Positions 33,842 to 43,008 of a DNA stretch of 64,000 bases are shown here, in pieces. The position numbers and the translations under genes were made by a program. Within the stretch, counting starts at the first letter, position 1. Each line of letters begins with the position of its first letter. Under the pieces are notes generated by a model. It was not told where the DNA came from. It saw nothing but the letters and a program-made list of their open reading frames with translations, and made no database searches. The stretch comes from Maridesulfovibrio sp. (lineage in GTDB: Bacteria > Desulfobacterota > Desulfovibrionia > Desulfovibrionales > Desulfovibrionaceae), in assembly GCF_963667685.1 (NCBI RefSeq), contig NZ_OY763931.1, positions 1,069,501 to 1,133,500 on the forward strand. The letters are read 5' to 3'.

Positions 33842-35524
33842 TCACTTAACTAGTGGACTTAACTTAGTAATCACAAAGCTCAGAACGACTGTCATCAGCA
33901 TCAGGAGAGTCCCATAAGCCATAGCTAGGCCGATGTCATATTCAAATATTGCGTTAACCATGGCGATAGAAACCGGTTTATTGGCTGCTGTGTAAAGAAA
34001 CGTCGAGATCGTGTATTCACCGATACTACGCACAAAGACGTACAAAAATCCGGCAAGAAGGCCCGGATATATTATGGGTAAGGCAACTTTCCTGAAAGTC
34101 CTGAATCCCGTAGCTCCAAGACTCCGCGAGGCCTCCAGAAGCGTTGAATTCAATCCTTGAAAAGAGATATGTGTAACCCTGACAACAATGGGCAACGACT
34201 TTATAAAATACCCAAGCGGCAAAAGCGCATAGGTCCCCACCAAGACAGTATTGAAAGAAAATATTGTAGGAGAGCTGTTGGCTATAATCAGGTTTATGGC
34301 GATAGCACTGGCCGGCAGAGCCCATGGCAGGACAACCAGAAACTCGACCAGCCCCCTGAACTTAAGGTTGGTTTTCTCTATTATCCACGATGCCGGAACA
34401 GCAACCAACAGACAAACAAAAGCAGCAAGCACAGACATCTCCATACTATTCATGAACGGTCGGAACTTACGAGCTTTCAAAAAGATCGCCTTAAAATTGA
34501 TCAGTGAGAACTCCTGCGGATAGATACTCACCATCCATGAGCTGGATTCGACAAATGACAAAACAATAATCGTAATGAACGGCAGCAGAATCAGAAAAAG
34601 GAGTACAAACTTTATACCGGAAGCAAGATGACGCAGGAACGAACTCTTGATTCTGACAGATTGAAAAGGAACTCCCTTCACAGACCCGACAAAGAGTCGA
34701 CGTTTCTCGTACCAGCGAAGCAAGGCGAAGAAAACCATGGAGATAACGGTCAGGACAATGACCTGCACCGCTGCCATTTCCATAAAATTGTTAGCTTTTG
34801 AAAGCAATATCTGAGTGGTCAGAACCTTGTAGCCCCCACCAATAATACTCGGTGCGGAAAAGGAACCGACCCCGGTCATAAATGTGACTGCGGCAGAAGT
34901 GATGATAGCCGGTGCTACACAAGGCAGAATTACAGAGACAAAAACCTTGAACCGCGAAGCTCCCAAAATTCTGGCACTTTCAATTACGGCAAAATCAATC
35001 TGCTTGATAGCCAGTGAAACAGTTAGGTAAAAGTATACGTATTGTGTGTAAATATGGACAAAGAGAATCCCTGACAAACCGGAAAAGTTATATGGTATTT
35101 CATCAAGCCCCAATAGAAGCTGGAGAGTTTTGGTGACCAACCCGCTTTCGCCATAAAGCTGAACGAAAGCAAAAACTATGATGATCCCCGGCATCATTAC
35201 CGGAAGCAGCAAAAGCTTATCCAACAGATTGCGATGCGGGCATTCAAAATAATGGACAAGGAAAGCCAATCCGATTCCGACTATACCGCAGAACAGAACA
35301 GTGAGAGCCCCTAATACCAGAGTGTTCTGCAAAACAAGCAGACTGCTGGTCGATGTGAAAAAATCAAAATAATTTTCCCAGCCAAAGCCGAACTCCGTAC
35401 CCAGGCTTTTCTGCAATGTGGTCAGGGCGGGGAATAGAATATATCCCAGCAGCACAAAAAAGAGCGCTCCGATGCCCGCTCCGGGAAAAATGCGGCCTTT
35501 TAATTTATTTATACTTAACATCAT
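33842..35524 (-). CDS. Fbp-type ABC transporter permease (two fused BPD domains)
   Basis: 560 residues with about 12 TM helices in two homologous halves. Each half has an EAA loop: AVIESARILGASRFKVFVSVILPCVAPAI and TLLEASRSLGATGFRTFRKVALPIIYPGL. Duplicated permeases of this kind serve ferric iron (FbpB/AfuB) and related importers. Third gene of a transport operon with ATPase and binding protein; the gap to the ATPase gene is 15 bases. Substrate not certain. Confidence 0.92.
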   Translation of the reverse strand: MMLSINKLKGRIFPGAGIGALFFVLLGYILFPALTTLQKSLGTEFGFGWENYFDFFTSTSSLLVLQNTLVLGALTVLFCGIVGIGLAFLVHYFECPHRNLLDKLLLLPVMMPGIIIVFAFVQLYGESGLVTKTLQLLLGLDEIPYNFSGLSGILFVHIYTQYVYFYLTVSLAIKQIDFAVIESARILGASRFKVFVSVILPCVAPAIITSAAVTFMTGVGSFSAPSIIGGGYKVLTTQILLSKANNFMEMAAVQVIVLTVISMVFFALLRWYEKRRLFVGSVKGVPFQSVRIKSSFLRHLASGIKFVLLFLILLPFITIIVLSFVESSSWMVSIYPQEFSLINFKAIFLKARKFRPFMNSMEMSVLAAFVCLLVAVPASWIIEKTNLKFRGLVEFLVVLPWALPASAIAINLIIANSSPTIFSFNTVLVGTYALLPLGYFIKSLPIVVRVTHISFQGLNSTLLEASRSLGATGFRTFRKVALPIIYPGLLAGFLYVFVRSIGEYTISTFLYTAANKPVSIAMVNAIFEYDIGLAMAYGTLLMLMTVVLSFVITKLSPLVK

Positions 35525-35539
35525 AAATCCGGCTGAATC

Positions 35540-36586
35540 CTAACCATCGAGAAGCCTTAGTCCGCTTTCAGGAAAAGTAACCCAGACAGTGTCGCCGGGC
35601 TGGAGTTGGGTCGATAAATCAACAGAATTGAGTTCCGCAACCTGCAAGACTTTCTCGCCCAATTGCACTACTGAATCTATCCAGACACCATTCAATTGCC
35701 GTTCAATAAGTCTGCCCTCAAATGTATTCGGTTCATTAACAGCATGCGCTGAAAGTTTTATATTTTGCGGACGAACAGAAAGAAGATTCCCAGTCCCGCA
35801 AGATGCTGGCAACTTGAGTTCCATGCCGCCCTCAAGACTTGCTACTCCTGTGGAAACAGCAACCTCAAATAAATTGGTATCACCCACAAAGGAAGCTACG
35901 AAAACGTTAGCAGGATTATTGTAAATCTCCTGCGGAGTTCCAACCTGTACCACACTTCCTTTGTTGAACACCGCAATGCGGTCCGAAAGGGTCAAGGCTT
36001 CGGTCTGGTCATGAGTCACAAATATGGTGGTTATACCCAATCGTTTTTGCAGGGACTTTATCTCGGAACGCATTTTATCGCGTAGCCGGGCATCAAGGTT
36101 TGACAGGGGTTCATCCAAAAGCAACACTTCCGGCTCTACCGCTAACGAACGGGCCAAAGCAACGCGCTGCTGCTCCCCACCTGAAAGCTCGTTAATTCCA
36201 CGCTTCCCAAAACCTGACAAGCCGACCATGTTCATGTAGTAATCAGTAATTTTCTTTTTTTCCGTCGCTGACTTCTTCTGGATATTCAATCCGTACTCAA
36301 TATTCTGCCTTACTGTCAGATATGGAAAAAGGCTGTAGTTCTGAAAGACCATCCCGACTTTGCGTTTTTCCGGCGGCAAATGGGTAACATCATTACCACC
36401 AATAAAAACCGCGCCTGACTGTGGGGTAATAAGTCCCGCAATCAGACGCAGCAATGTTGTTTTTCCGCACCCCGAAGGGCCGAGAAAGGTGAAAAACTCA
36501 CCTTTGCGTATGGATAGATCAATCTGAGAACAAGCCTTAACGGAGTCAAAAATTTTTCCCACTCCCTCAAGGACAATAAATCCCAT
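35540..36586 (-). CDS. ABC transporter ATP-binding protein (Fbp/Pot type)
   Basis: 348 residues. Walker A GPSGCGKTT, Q loop VFQNYSLFP, signature LSGGEQQRVALARSLA, Walker B VLLLDEPLSNLD, H loop VTHDQTEAL. The C-terminal third (about 240-348) is a TOBE-type regulatory domain (SVRPQNIKL, GDTVWVTFPESGLRLL). Drives the importer encoded around it; nine bases separate it from the binding-protein gene. Confidence 0.94.
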   Translation of the reverse strand: MGFIVLEGVGKIFDSVKACSQIDLSIRKGEFFTFLGPSGCGKTTLLRLIAGLITPQSGAVFIGGNDVTHLPPEKRKVGMVFQNYSLFPYLTVRQNIEYGLNIQKKSATEKKKITDYYMNMVGLSGFGKRGINELSGGEQQRVALARSLAVEPEVLLLDEPLSNLDARLRDKMRSEIKSLQKRLGITTIFVTHDQTEALTLSDRIAVFNKGSVVQVGTPQEIYNNPANVFVASFVGDTNLFEVAVSTGVASLEGGMELKLPASCGTGNLLSVRPQNIKLSAHAVNEPNTFEGRLIERQLNGVWIDSVVQLGEKVLQVAELNSVDLSTQLQPGDTVWVTFPESGLRLLDG

Positions 36587-36595
36587 TTGATTCTC

Positions 36596-37639
36596 CTATT
36601 TCTTATCCTTGCCGGAATCCTTGATTTCAGAATCCCATTTCTGCATCCATTCAGACTGCTTGACTGCAAGAGCACCCCAGTCAACATCCATAACCTTGAA
36701 TTTAATCTCACGCATCCATTCCGGCGCTTTTTCTATTGCAGCGGGATGAGTAGGCATGCGGTTGAACTTATTGGCAAGCATGGCCTGAGCTTCGGTTCCA
36801 CCTGCAAACTCAACGAAAGCCTGAGCCGCTTTGGGGTGTTTAGCACCTTTGATGACTGCGATACCATCGGTAATCACAGGGGAACCGCTTTCTGCATCAA
36901 TAATTTCTAGAGGCATCTTGTTTTTAATCTTGTTATCAACAACGGAATTAAGAACAGCAAAGCTGAGCGGCGCTTCTTCACGTCCTACAGCCTGAAACTG
37001 CAATGAGCCGCTACCGTAATAACGTTTCACGTTACCGTCCATGGCTTTCAGGAATTTCCAGCCGTCAGCAAGCTCTCCCTTTTTTTCAAACTGCTGCAAG
37101 AGAGCGGAATATGTCGCGCGGGCAGAGGAAGAAAGAGCATTACGGGATACAATTTTATTGCTGTATTTCTTGTCGGCAAGATCCCACCAGTCTTTGGGAG
37201 CATCAGCCTTGCTCATCATCTTGCTGTTGTAGAACATCAGTACGGGAGTCTGGATTGTACCGTACCAGTAACCATCCTTATCCTTGAAAAGCGGATTTAT
37301 CTTCGCAGCCCATTCAGGAGTTGAAGGAACAAACAGGTCTTCTTTTTTCAGTTCCTGATAAACTGAGGAAGGACCGCCATACATAACGTCGGACTGCGGA
37401 TTTGCTTTTTCAGCTCTGACCCTGTCAGCAAGCTCACCTTTCAGGTTAATAAATTCAACCTCAACACCGGTCTTAGCTTCAAAAGCATCTGCGACAAGCT
37501 CAAGCATTGATTCACCGTGTGTAGAATAAACAACCACTTTTTCTTCAAGCTTTGCATCAGAAGCAATCGCCGCTGCCGGTATAATCATTAGTGCAAGCAA
37601 GGCCAGCACGGCCCATTTAATACGGTTACCGATTTTCAT
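36596..37639 (-). CDS. Extracellular solute-binding protein (ferric-iron type)
   Basis: 347 residues with a Sec signal peptide (basic MKIGNRIKW, hydrophobic core, cleavage probably after AIASDA or AAIAS). The mature protein has KVVVYSTHGESMLELVADAFEAKTGVEVEFI, VMYGGPSSVYQELKKEDLF and YWYGTIQTPVLMFYNSKMM, the layout of family-1/AfuA-FbpA periplasmic receptors. A Tyr pair typical of Fe3+ ligands (KRYYGSG) is present. Iron as substrate is likely but 2-aminoethylphosphonate-type receptors are similar. GGGAGG precedes the ATG. Confidence 0.88.
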   Translation of the reverse strand: MKIGNRIKWAVLALLALMIIPAAAIASDAKLEEKVVVYSTHGESMLELVADAFEAKTGVEVEFINLKGELADRVRAEKANPQSDVMYGGPSSVYQELKKEDLFVPSTPEWAAKINPLFKDKDGYWYGTIQTPVLMFYNSKMMSKADAPKDWWDLADKKYSNKIVSRNALSSSARATYSALLQQFEKKGELADGWKFLKAMDGNVKRYYGSGSLQFQAVGREEAPLSFAVLNSVVDNKIKNKMPLEIIDAESGSPVITDGIAVIKGAKHPKAAQAFVEFAGGTEAQAMLANKFNRMPTHPAAIEKAPEWMREIKFKVMDVDWGALAVKQSEWMQKWDSEIKDSGKDKK

Positions 37640-37696
37640 TTAATGCCTCCCTCAGGCTGTAAAATTTGGAAATTTCTCAAAACAGTTTGGCGACCG

Positions 37697-38506
37697 TTAG
37701 CAAATACTAATTGCAACGGCTGCAATATCATCATGAGTTTTAAAACGCGGGTAGAGACGGCATCCAAGATCGGTTGCCTCAATACTTCTGATATGATCAC
37801 GCAATCCCTTAAGGCCGGACTGCAAAAAAAGATCGACCTGCGTACTAAAATCCCTCTCTTCCCATGGATTCTCATTGGGTAGCAGTAAGCCGTCAGTAAA
37901 AAGTAAAACGTTTCGGACTCCACTCAAATCCAGTTTGCCGGATTGCAAAAAATCTATGGCTTCAGGCTCTCCGTTGAACACTCCGTAATCAAGATTCATA
38001 CGGCAACGCACTTTACTTATCTGTTCATGCAAAGCCACACCGATTGGTTCATCTGTTGATTGTCCAACGTCTTTCCACATACTCAATGTCTCAAGGTCCT
38101 GATCCGGACACTGGCAAACAAAATCAAAGTCACCATTTTCATAGACACAGACGATTCTACAGTCACCAATCTGCGCCCACTCCATCAGCTCACCACGAAT
38201 GCGCACAACAGCAGCGCTTGTACTCCAAAGATCATGCTTGTTCTCCAAGTCCACATTACGCTGTGCCATTTCCTTGCGGATGACCATGTTAGCCCGCTTT
38301 GCAAGTTCTTCCATCGTCCCATGGTTTTTCCGAAACTCTTCCCCCGCGAGACTTGAGGCCAAAAAACCGCCTGTCCGACCATTTTCGTACGTTTGCGAAG
38401 ACAAACTTGTAGCCCCGTCAAATACACCAAAAAGATTACCTTCCATCAAAAGATAATCTTCATTCAAGGCCCCTGTGCCATGTTCTATTAGAGACTCAAC
38501 CTGCAT
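37697..38506 (-). CDS. PP2C-like protein phosphatase
   Basis: About 269 residues from an ATG at 38506 with AAGGG upstream; an ATG at 38554 lacks a ribosome site. PP2C motifs: NEDYLLMEGNLFGVFDGATSL (metal Asp; the usual GHGG is replaced by ATSL), AQIGDCRIV, VLLFTDGLLLP and HDDIAAVAISIC at the end. Metal-dependent Ser/Thr or small-molecule phosphatase. It is 57 bases upstream of the binding-protein gene with no terminator visible, so it probably leads the ABC operon. Confidence 0.8.
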   Translation of the reverse strand: MQVESLIEHGTGALNEDYLLMEGNLFGVFDGATSLSSQTYENGRTGGFLASSLAGEEFRKNHGTMEELAKRANMVIRKEMAQRNVDLENKHDLWSTSAAVVRIRGELMEWAQIGDCRIVCVYENGDFDFVCQCPDQDLETLSMWKDVGQSTDEPIGVALHEQISKVRCRMNLDYGVFNGEPEAIDFLQSGKLDLSGVRNVLLFTDGLLLPNENPWEERDFSTQVDLFLQSGLKGLRDHIRSIEATDLGCRLYPRFKTHDDIAAVAISIC

Positions 38507-38674
38507 GCATTCTACCCTTATTTTTTTACCACATTGCAGGAATTCAAAACCCATATCAAATAGCTAAAAACAATCAACCTAAGGCGCAATCATCGATCAC
38601 ATCAATAGATAGTGTTGTTCATTTATTAACGAAACACTGTTGACCGCCCTTTCAAACCCGCATATTCCTTGGAT

Positions 38675-39928
38675 ATGAAAATCCTTCATCTGTTAAGCCA
38701 GATACCCGATGCCACCGGAAGCGGTAAATATGTACAGGAAATGATTCGTCAAAGTAGTATAGCTGGACATGAACCTTTCCTGATAGCTGGCGTCCCCAAA
38801 GAATTCTCGCTGGAAGCGACATCCCTCTGCGGAGGCATTGCGCCTGAACATTGCATGTTTGTTCACTTTGAAGACGAAGACCTGAATTTCAAAGTAGTAG
38901 GCATGAGCGATGTTATGCCCTACCCCAGTACAGTATGCGCCCATCTAAAGTCGGACGAAATCAGCGCCTACCTTGATAGTTTCGAGAAAGTCATTGCCCG
39001 TGCAATAGACAAATTTTCGCCGGACATCATTCATTCCAATCATTTATGGATGGCTACCGCAGCAGCCAGAAGAGTTGCCCCCGAAATACCTCTGGTCGCA
39101 ACCTGCCACGGAACATGTTTGCGACAGCATTTCCTTTGTCCTAAACTTGGACGCTCTCTTATAGCTGATCTGGCGAAGGTAAATCGGATCATTGCTTTAT
39201 TCGACCAGCAGAAACAGGAAATAATGAAACTGCTGAATATTTCGGAAGAACGAATCACAACCATTAGCGGGGGCTTCAATCAGCGGTGCTTCTATACCGC
39301 TCCGAAAGAACTGGGCAAGGATAAAATTGAAATCATCTACGCAGGGAAATTAAACAGGTCTAAAGGAGTGCCTTGGCTGCTCCGCTCTCTGCGCAATATA
39401 AAGGATCTACCCGTCCGCCTGCATCTGGTAGGTAGCGGCAGCGGACCTGAAAAACAACAATGTCTCGACCTCGCTGCTGAATACGGAGATCAGGTTACAG
39501 TGCATGGTGTGTTGCCGCACAAGGAACTGGGCGAATTGATGCGCCGCTGCCACATCTTTATCTTGCCGTCATTTTTTGAAGGATTGCCGCTGGTTTTGCT
39601 GGAAGCACTGGCGTGCGGATGCAGAATAGTCACAACTGATTTACCGGGGGTGGAAGAACTTTTCCCCAAACCGGACAAGCGAATTGTACGCATGGTGCAT
39701 CTGCCTGAATTGATGACAATTGATACCCCCCGGCCCGAAGATGAGCCTATATTGGAGCAGAGACTCACGGAAGCACTGACACTAAGTATCGAAGATGCCC
39801 TGACCGGACCTCAGCCAGACCCTAAAATGATCGCAGAGTTAACAGCTCCCTACACATGGAGCAATATTTTTAAGAGAATATCCGAGGTTTATGATCAGGC
39901 TTTTGGTATGGCGGACCCAAAAAAATAA
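38675..39928 (+). CDS. Glycosyltransferase family 4
   Basis: 417 residues, GT-B fold. N-terminal KILHLLSQIPDATGSGKYVQEMIRQS with the acceptor-side Gly-rich loop; HSNHLWMATAAARRVAPEIPLVATCHGTCL; C-terminal IIYAGKLNRSKGVPWLLRSL, LHLVGSGSGPE and FFEGLPLVLLEALACGCRIVTTDLPGVEEL (EX7E donor motif). Transfers a sugar from a nucleotide-sugar; product unknown. It is divergent from the PP2C gene and stands alone. The ATG at 38675 is preferred to the TTG at 38669. Confidence 0.9.
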   Translation: MKILHLLSQIPDATGSGKYVQEMIRQSSIAGHEPFLIAGVPKEFSLEATSLCGGIAPEHCMFVHFEDEDLNFKVVGMSDVMPYPSTVCAHLKSDEISAYLDSFEKVIARAIDKFSPDIIHSNHLWMATAAARRVAPEIPLVATCHGTCLRQHFLCPKLGRSLIADLAKVNRIIALFDQQKQEIMKLLNISEERITTISGGFNQRCFYTAPKELGKDKIEIIYAGKLNRSKGVPWLLRSLRNIKDLPVRLHLVGSGSGPEKQQCLDLAAEYGDQVTVHGVLPHKELGELMRRCHIFILPSFFEGLPLVLLEALACGCRIVTTDLPGVEELFPKPDKRIVRMVHLPELMTIDTPRPEDEPILEQRLTEALTLSIEDALTGPQPDPKMIAELTAPYTWSNIFKRISEVYDQAFGMADPKK

Positions 39929-40000
39929 ACCGATCAGATAGGACTGTTGCTGCTCCTCAAGAGACAACTGACCACCAATACCTATAGCAAGCTCCGACAA

Positions 40001-41155
40001 TCAGTACACACTGGCATAACCTGTCTGAGCACGCTGTATATCTGTTTTTTTCCGGTAATTGGCTAAATCATCAGTGTCCAGCAGTTCTTCAAGCGGTTTA
40101 ATATCTTTTGCCTTAATGACCTCGCGTAATATGGCAACAGCATTCCAAAATTCATCTTTAATTATTTCTTTTTCAGCTTCGGTTTTATTTCTGGTCATCT
40201 GAGCCAGTATTTTTTCATACCAACTGTCATCCATATCATGGAGATTATTCTTAAGCATTTTGGCGCATCTGTGTATCAAACTGATATCAACAGGATCTCC
40301 ATTAAAATAATATACTTCTACCCTACGTTCTTTATCTCTAGCTTCCATGCTGGAATTACTGGAAGACAGCATATCTGATAAAAAATATGTCATGGTTCTA
40401 AGATTAAGATTCAAATCAGGATTTTTCATCAGTTTCTGAATATTGATAGCCCTAAGAATTGAATATATGGAATTAACCAATACAATTTCATCATCATTGT
40501 ATCTGATGTTCTCTTCACCACAAAGACTCACCGGCCTATCAGCATACCCAACAATTAGGGCTTTCTTATAATCATACCCCTTTGGATAAAATCTATTGCT
40601 ATCATAATGGAACCCACCAATAGCAAATTCAAATGGTTCAATATATCGATAGCTATCGCGAGCACAATTTAAAAATACATCATGTGGGTTTAGAAATAAA
40701 TGAGCTAAAGAGTCTTCTGCTTCTAGCTCCCAATAATTACAAGTTATATCATTGCCATAATTATTAAATAAATCTAATCTACTTGGGCAGTATAATATTC
40801 CAAATGTTCCAAGAGTATTATTACGCAAACCAGGAGTTAAATAATAGACCCAATCTAAACTAGATCCAACCTTATCCTTTGAAAGTTGACTAATATGATC
40901 TGCTTCGATGCGATACAATTTAGTATACCCCACCCCGTTATAACTATTATCTTCATCTGCTGAAATCTTAACTTTGTATGCAAAACTATTATTTATAGGA
41001 ATTAGTTCATATCTCCTACTCAAAATTACGCTATTTCCCTGATACAATATTTGATTTTCACAGTATCCAGCCTGATCGCAAAAGCATACTACTGGGAACA
41101 GCATATAAGCAGATATCAACACAAAAAATTCAATAAAAATTATGAATAGACTCAT
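40001..41155 (-). CDS. Exported protein of the tubulin-like gene cluster (384 aa)
   Basis: 384 residues, no recognised family. The N-terminus has a hydrophobic run (IIFIEFFVLISAYMLFPVVCFC) that is either a signal peptide or an anchor; the rest is polar, with cysteines at ~26-32 and in GILYCPSRL, ITCNYWEL, LNCARDS and SLCGEEN. The last ~120 residues are helical and charged. The gene is the last of the minus-strand cluster and overlaps the previous gene by four bases (ATGA). It and the next two genes are distinctly more AT-rich than the rest of the operon. Confidence 0.75.
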   Translation of the reverse strand: MSLFIIFIEFFVLISAYMLFPVVCFCDQAGYCENQILYQGNSVILSRRYELIPINNSFAYKVKISADEDNSYNGVGYTKLYRIEADHISQLSKDKVGSSLDWVYYLTPGLRNNTLGTFGILYCPSRLDLFNNYGNDITCNYWELEAEDSLAHLFLNPHDVFLNCARDSYRYIEPFEFAIGGFHYDSNRFYPKGYDYKKALIVGYADRPVSLCGEENIRYNDDEIVLVNSIYSILRAINIQKLMKNPDLNLNLRTMTYFLSDMLSSSNSSMEARDKERRVEVYYFNGDPVDISLIHRCAKMLKNNLHDMDDSWYEKILAQMTRNKTEAEKEIIKDEFWNAVAILREVIKAKDIKPLEELLDTDDLANYRKKTDIQRAQTGYASVY

Positions 41156-41844
41156 GTCTTCACTACACTGATCTTGAATTTTGGGTAACCCTTATAGCCA
41201 TCAATCAAATCTTCTACTGCTTTTCGCAATTCATCGTTGGAAATAAACAGATAAACCATACCATTACTATCAGCTTTTAAATGTTTAAAACTCTCAGGCC
41301 TAACAATATAATGAGCTGTTTCGGGATATAATGTCCCACTCTGCCATTTTTGTAGTTTTATTGTAAAATAATTATCAGGGTAATTATTTATTATGTCATA
41401 GACACTAAGCTTACCACCACTAGACCTCCAGACAAGAAATAAAGAATTGCTTTTAATAATTTTCGGGCTATTTGCTATGTACCACACAGTACCATCGTTA
41501 TTAGTATCACCTCTTAAAATTATTTCACTTAAGTCATCCTCTTTTCTACCTATATAAGCATTATATCTTATACCATTTACAATCTGTTTATTTGTTTCAG
41601 AGATAATCTTATCACTAATCCTATCTCTTTGTTTAGTAGTTGCACTACTGTCTTTAATATATATTACCAATGTAACTAATGCTACGGCTATTGCTAGACA
41701 CGACAATATATTTGTAAAAGAAAAATCCCAAAATCCCTTTTTCTGCTTATTAAAGCCATGTTGCTCAAAAGATTGAATCTTTAAGCCATTACAGACTTTA
41801 ACTAATAGACCAATCGTCCCCCTCGAAAGTTCACCCCACCGCAT
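41152..41844 (-). CDS. Single-TM protein of the tubulin-like gene cluster (230 aa)
   Basis: 230 residues, no recognised family. A cytoplasmic N-terminal ~45 residues precede one TM (ILSCLAIAVALVTLVIYI); the C-terminal ~165 residues form a probably extracytoplasmic domain of mixed alpha/beta look (GTVWYIANSPKII, PETAHYIVRP). Strongly AT-rich. It starts one base after the 234-aa protein gene, whose architecture (short cytoplasmic part, one TM, outer domain) it shares, so the two could be paralogous partners. Confidence 0.75.
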   Translation of the reverse strand: MRWGELSRGTIGLLVKVCNGLKIQSFEQHGFNKQKKGFWDFSFTNILSCLAIAVALVTLVIYIKDSSATTKQRDRISDKIISETNKQIVNGIRYNAYIGRKEDDLSEIILRGDTNNDGTVWYIANSPKIIKSNSLFLVWRSSGGKLSVYDIINNYPDNYFTIKLQKWQSGTLYPETAHYIVRPESFKHLKADSNGMVYLFISNDELRKAVEDLIDGYKGYPKFKISVVKT

Positions 41845-41845
41845 A

Positions 41846-42550
41846 CTAATGTACCTCTAAACTCACAGTAGGAAAATCAAGAGAATATCCATCGTATACT
41901 ATACCATCAAATGCAGAATAAACGCCTTTATCCCGCACAAGAGGTATGCTCAAAAATTTGCCGTTTATTTTTACCTTATCCCAATCAACCCATTCTTTTT
42001 GCAAAGTGTACACTTCACCCGGCTTTTTACTTGCTCTGAACTCCAAATTTGGGAAATGCATAATCAAATAGCCAAGTAGCGTATATCCTGTCTTTTGCGG
42101 CATGTTCGATTCAGTACTGACCAGCAACTTCAACCCCTGATTTCGGCTGATAATATCACCGAAATCAGGTCTGCTTGTGGTAAAAATAATAGTACCTTGG
42201 GAGCCGTCCTTATATTTAAAACCATACCCGCTGCCAGCGGATTCACTGCCAAAACGGACAGATAATTCTGCTTTGATAGGTTCCTTCGTTTTTTGCAGGT
42301 CGGCTTGCAGAGCGAAATTTAATTTAGCGAGCTCTGAATCCTGCTTTGTTACCCAAAAGAAGGACAATGCTATACAAACAGCAACTACCAGCACGGCAAT
42401 AGAAACCACGTATTGCAGTTTTCCTTTCGAAATTACCGATTCACTGCAATCGTCTCTGAAACATGAGTCCAGCAAAGCCTCTTTTTCTTCAAGCTTCTCC
42501 TGCTCAACCTTCATAATAGCTTTCAGAGTCTTCTCATATGAATTTTCCAT
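41846..42550 (-). CDS. Single-TM protein of the tubulin-like gene cluster (234 aa)
   Basis: About 234 residues from an ATG at 42550 with GGGGGAA upstream; an earlier ATG at 42571 lies in the preceding gene. N-terminal charged helix (MENSYEKTLKAIMKVEQEKLEEKEALLD), a TM (YVVSIAVLVVAVCIALSFFWV), a short coiled coil and an outer domain (AGSGYGFKYKDGSQGTIIF, GYTLLGYLIMHFPNL). No known family recognised. Confidence 0.75.
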   Translation of the reverse strand: MENSYEKTLKAIMKVEQEKLEEKEALLDSCFRDDCSESVISKGKLQYVVSIAVLVVAVCIALSFFWVTKQDSELAKLNFALQADLQKTKEPIKAELSVRFGSESAGSGYGFKYKDGSQGTIIFTTSRPDFGDIISRNQGLKLLVSTESNMPQKTGYTLLGYLIMHFPNLEFRASKKPGEVYTLQKEWVDWDKVKINGKFLSIPLVRDKGVYSAFDGIVYDGYSLDFPTVSLEVH

Positions 42551-42563
42551 GGATTCCCCCAGA

Positions 42564-43007
42564 CTAATCATCCAGAATTTTGGTCAACCCCAAAGCCTGC
42601 TGCAACTGGGCAAACTCTCCCTGAAACTCTTCTGGGACCGATGAACGCTCACAATTTATAATCGCGGTTAAAATCCTGCGGATAATTTTCGGGTCAGAAT
42701 TTGCCACAGCTTTAATGGCATCCATAGCCTCGGTAATATCCGCTCCCCTGCGCTCTTTTGCTTTCTCAATCTGATGTTCTAAATCTTTACGTATGCGATC
42801 TTTTTCATCGGCAATAGCATTACAGAGGTTTTGTAATTCGTGGACAAAATGGATACACACTTCCTCTGGATCAGATCCCGGATCATTTATCGAATTCATG
42901 GCAATTCCGGTAAGTCTTACCAAAGACCGCCGTTCTGCCTGCCCTATATCCTTGCCCTCACACCTTGTTTCAATGAGACGTTCCAACAGATTATGCGACA
43001 GGTTCAT
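42564..43007 (-). CDS. Helical protein of the tubulin-like gene cluster (147 aa)
   Basis: About 147 residues from an ATG at 43007, chosen for GGAGG eight bases upstream and a one-base gap to the previous stop. Predominantly helical, charged, soluble, with a coiled-coil-prone stretch ADEKDRIRKDLEHQIEKAK. No family recognised. Its tight spacing puts it in the operon. Confidence 0.72.
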   Translation of the reverse strand: MNLSHNLLERLIETRCEGKDIGQAERRSLVRLTGIAMNSINDPGSDPEEVCIHFVHELQNLCNAIADEKDRIRKDLEHQIEKAKERRGADITEAMDAIKAVANSDPKIIRRILTAIINCERSSVPEEFQGEFAQLQQALGLTKILDD

Positions 43008-43008
43008 A

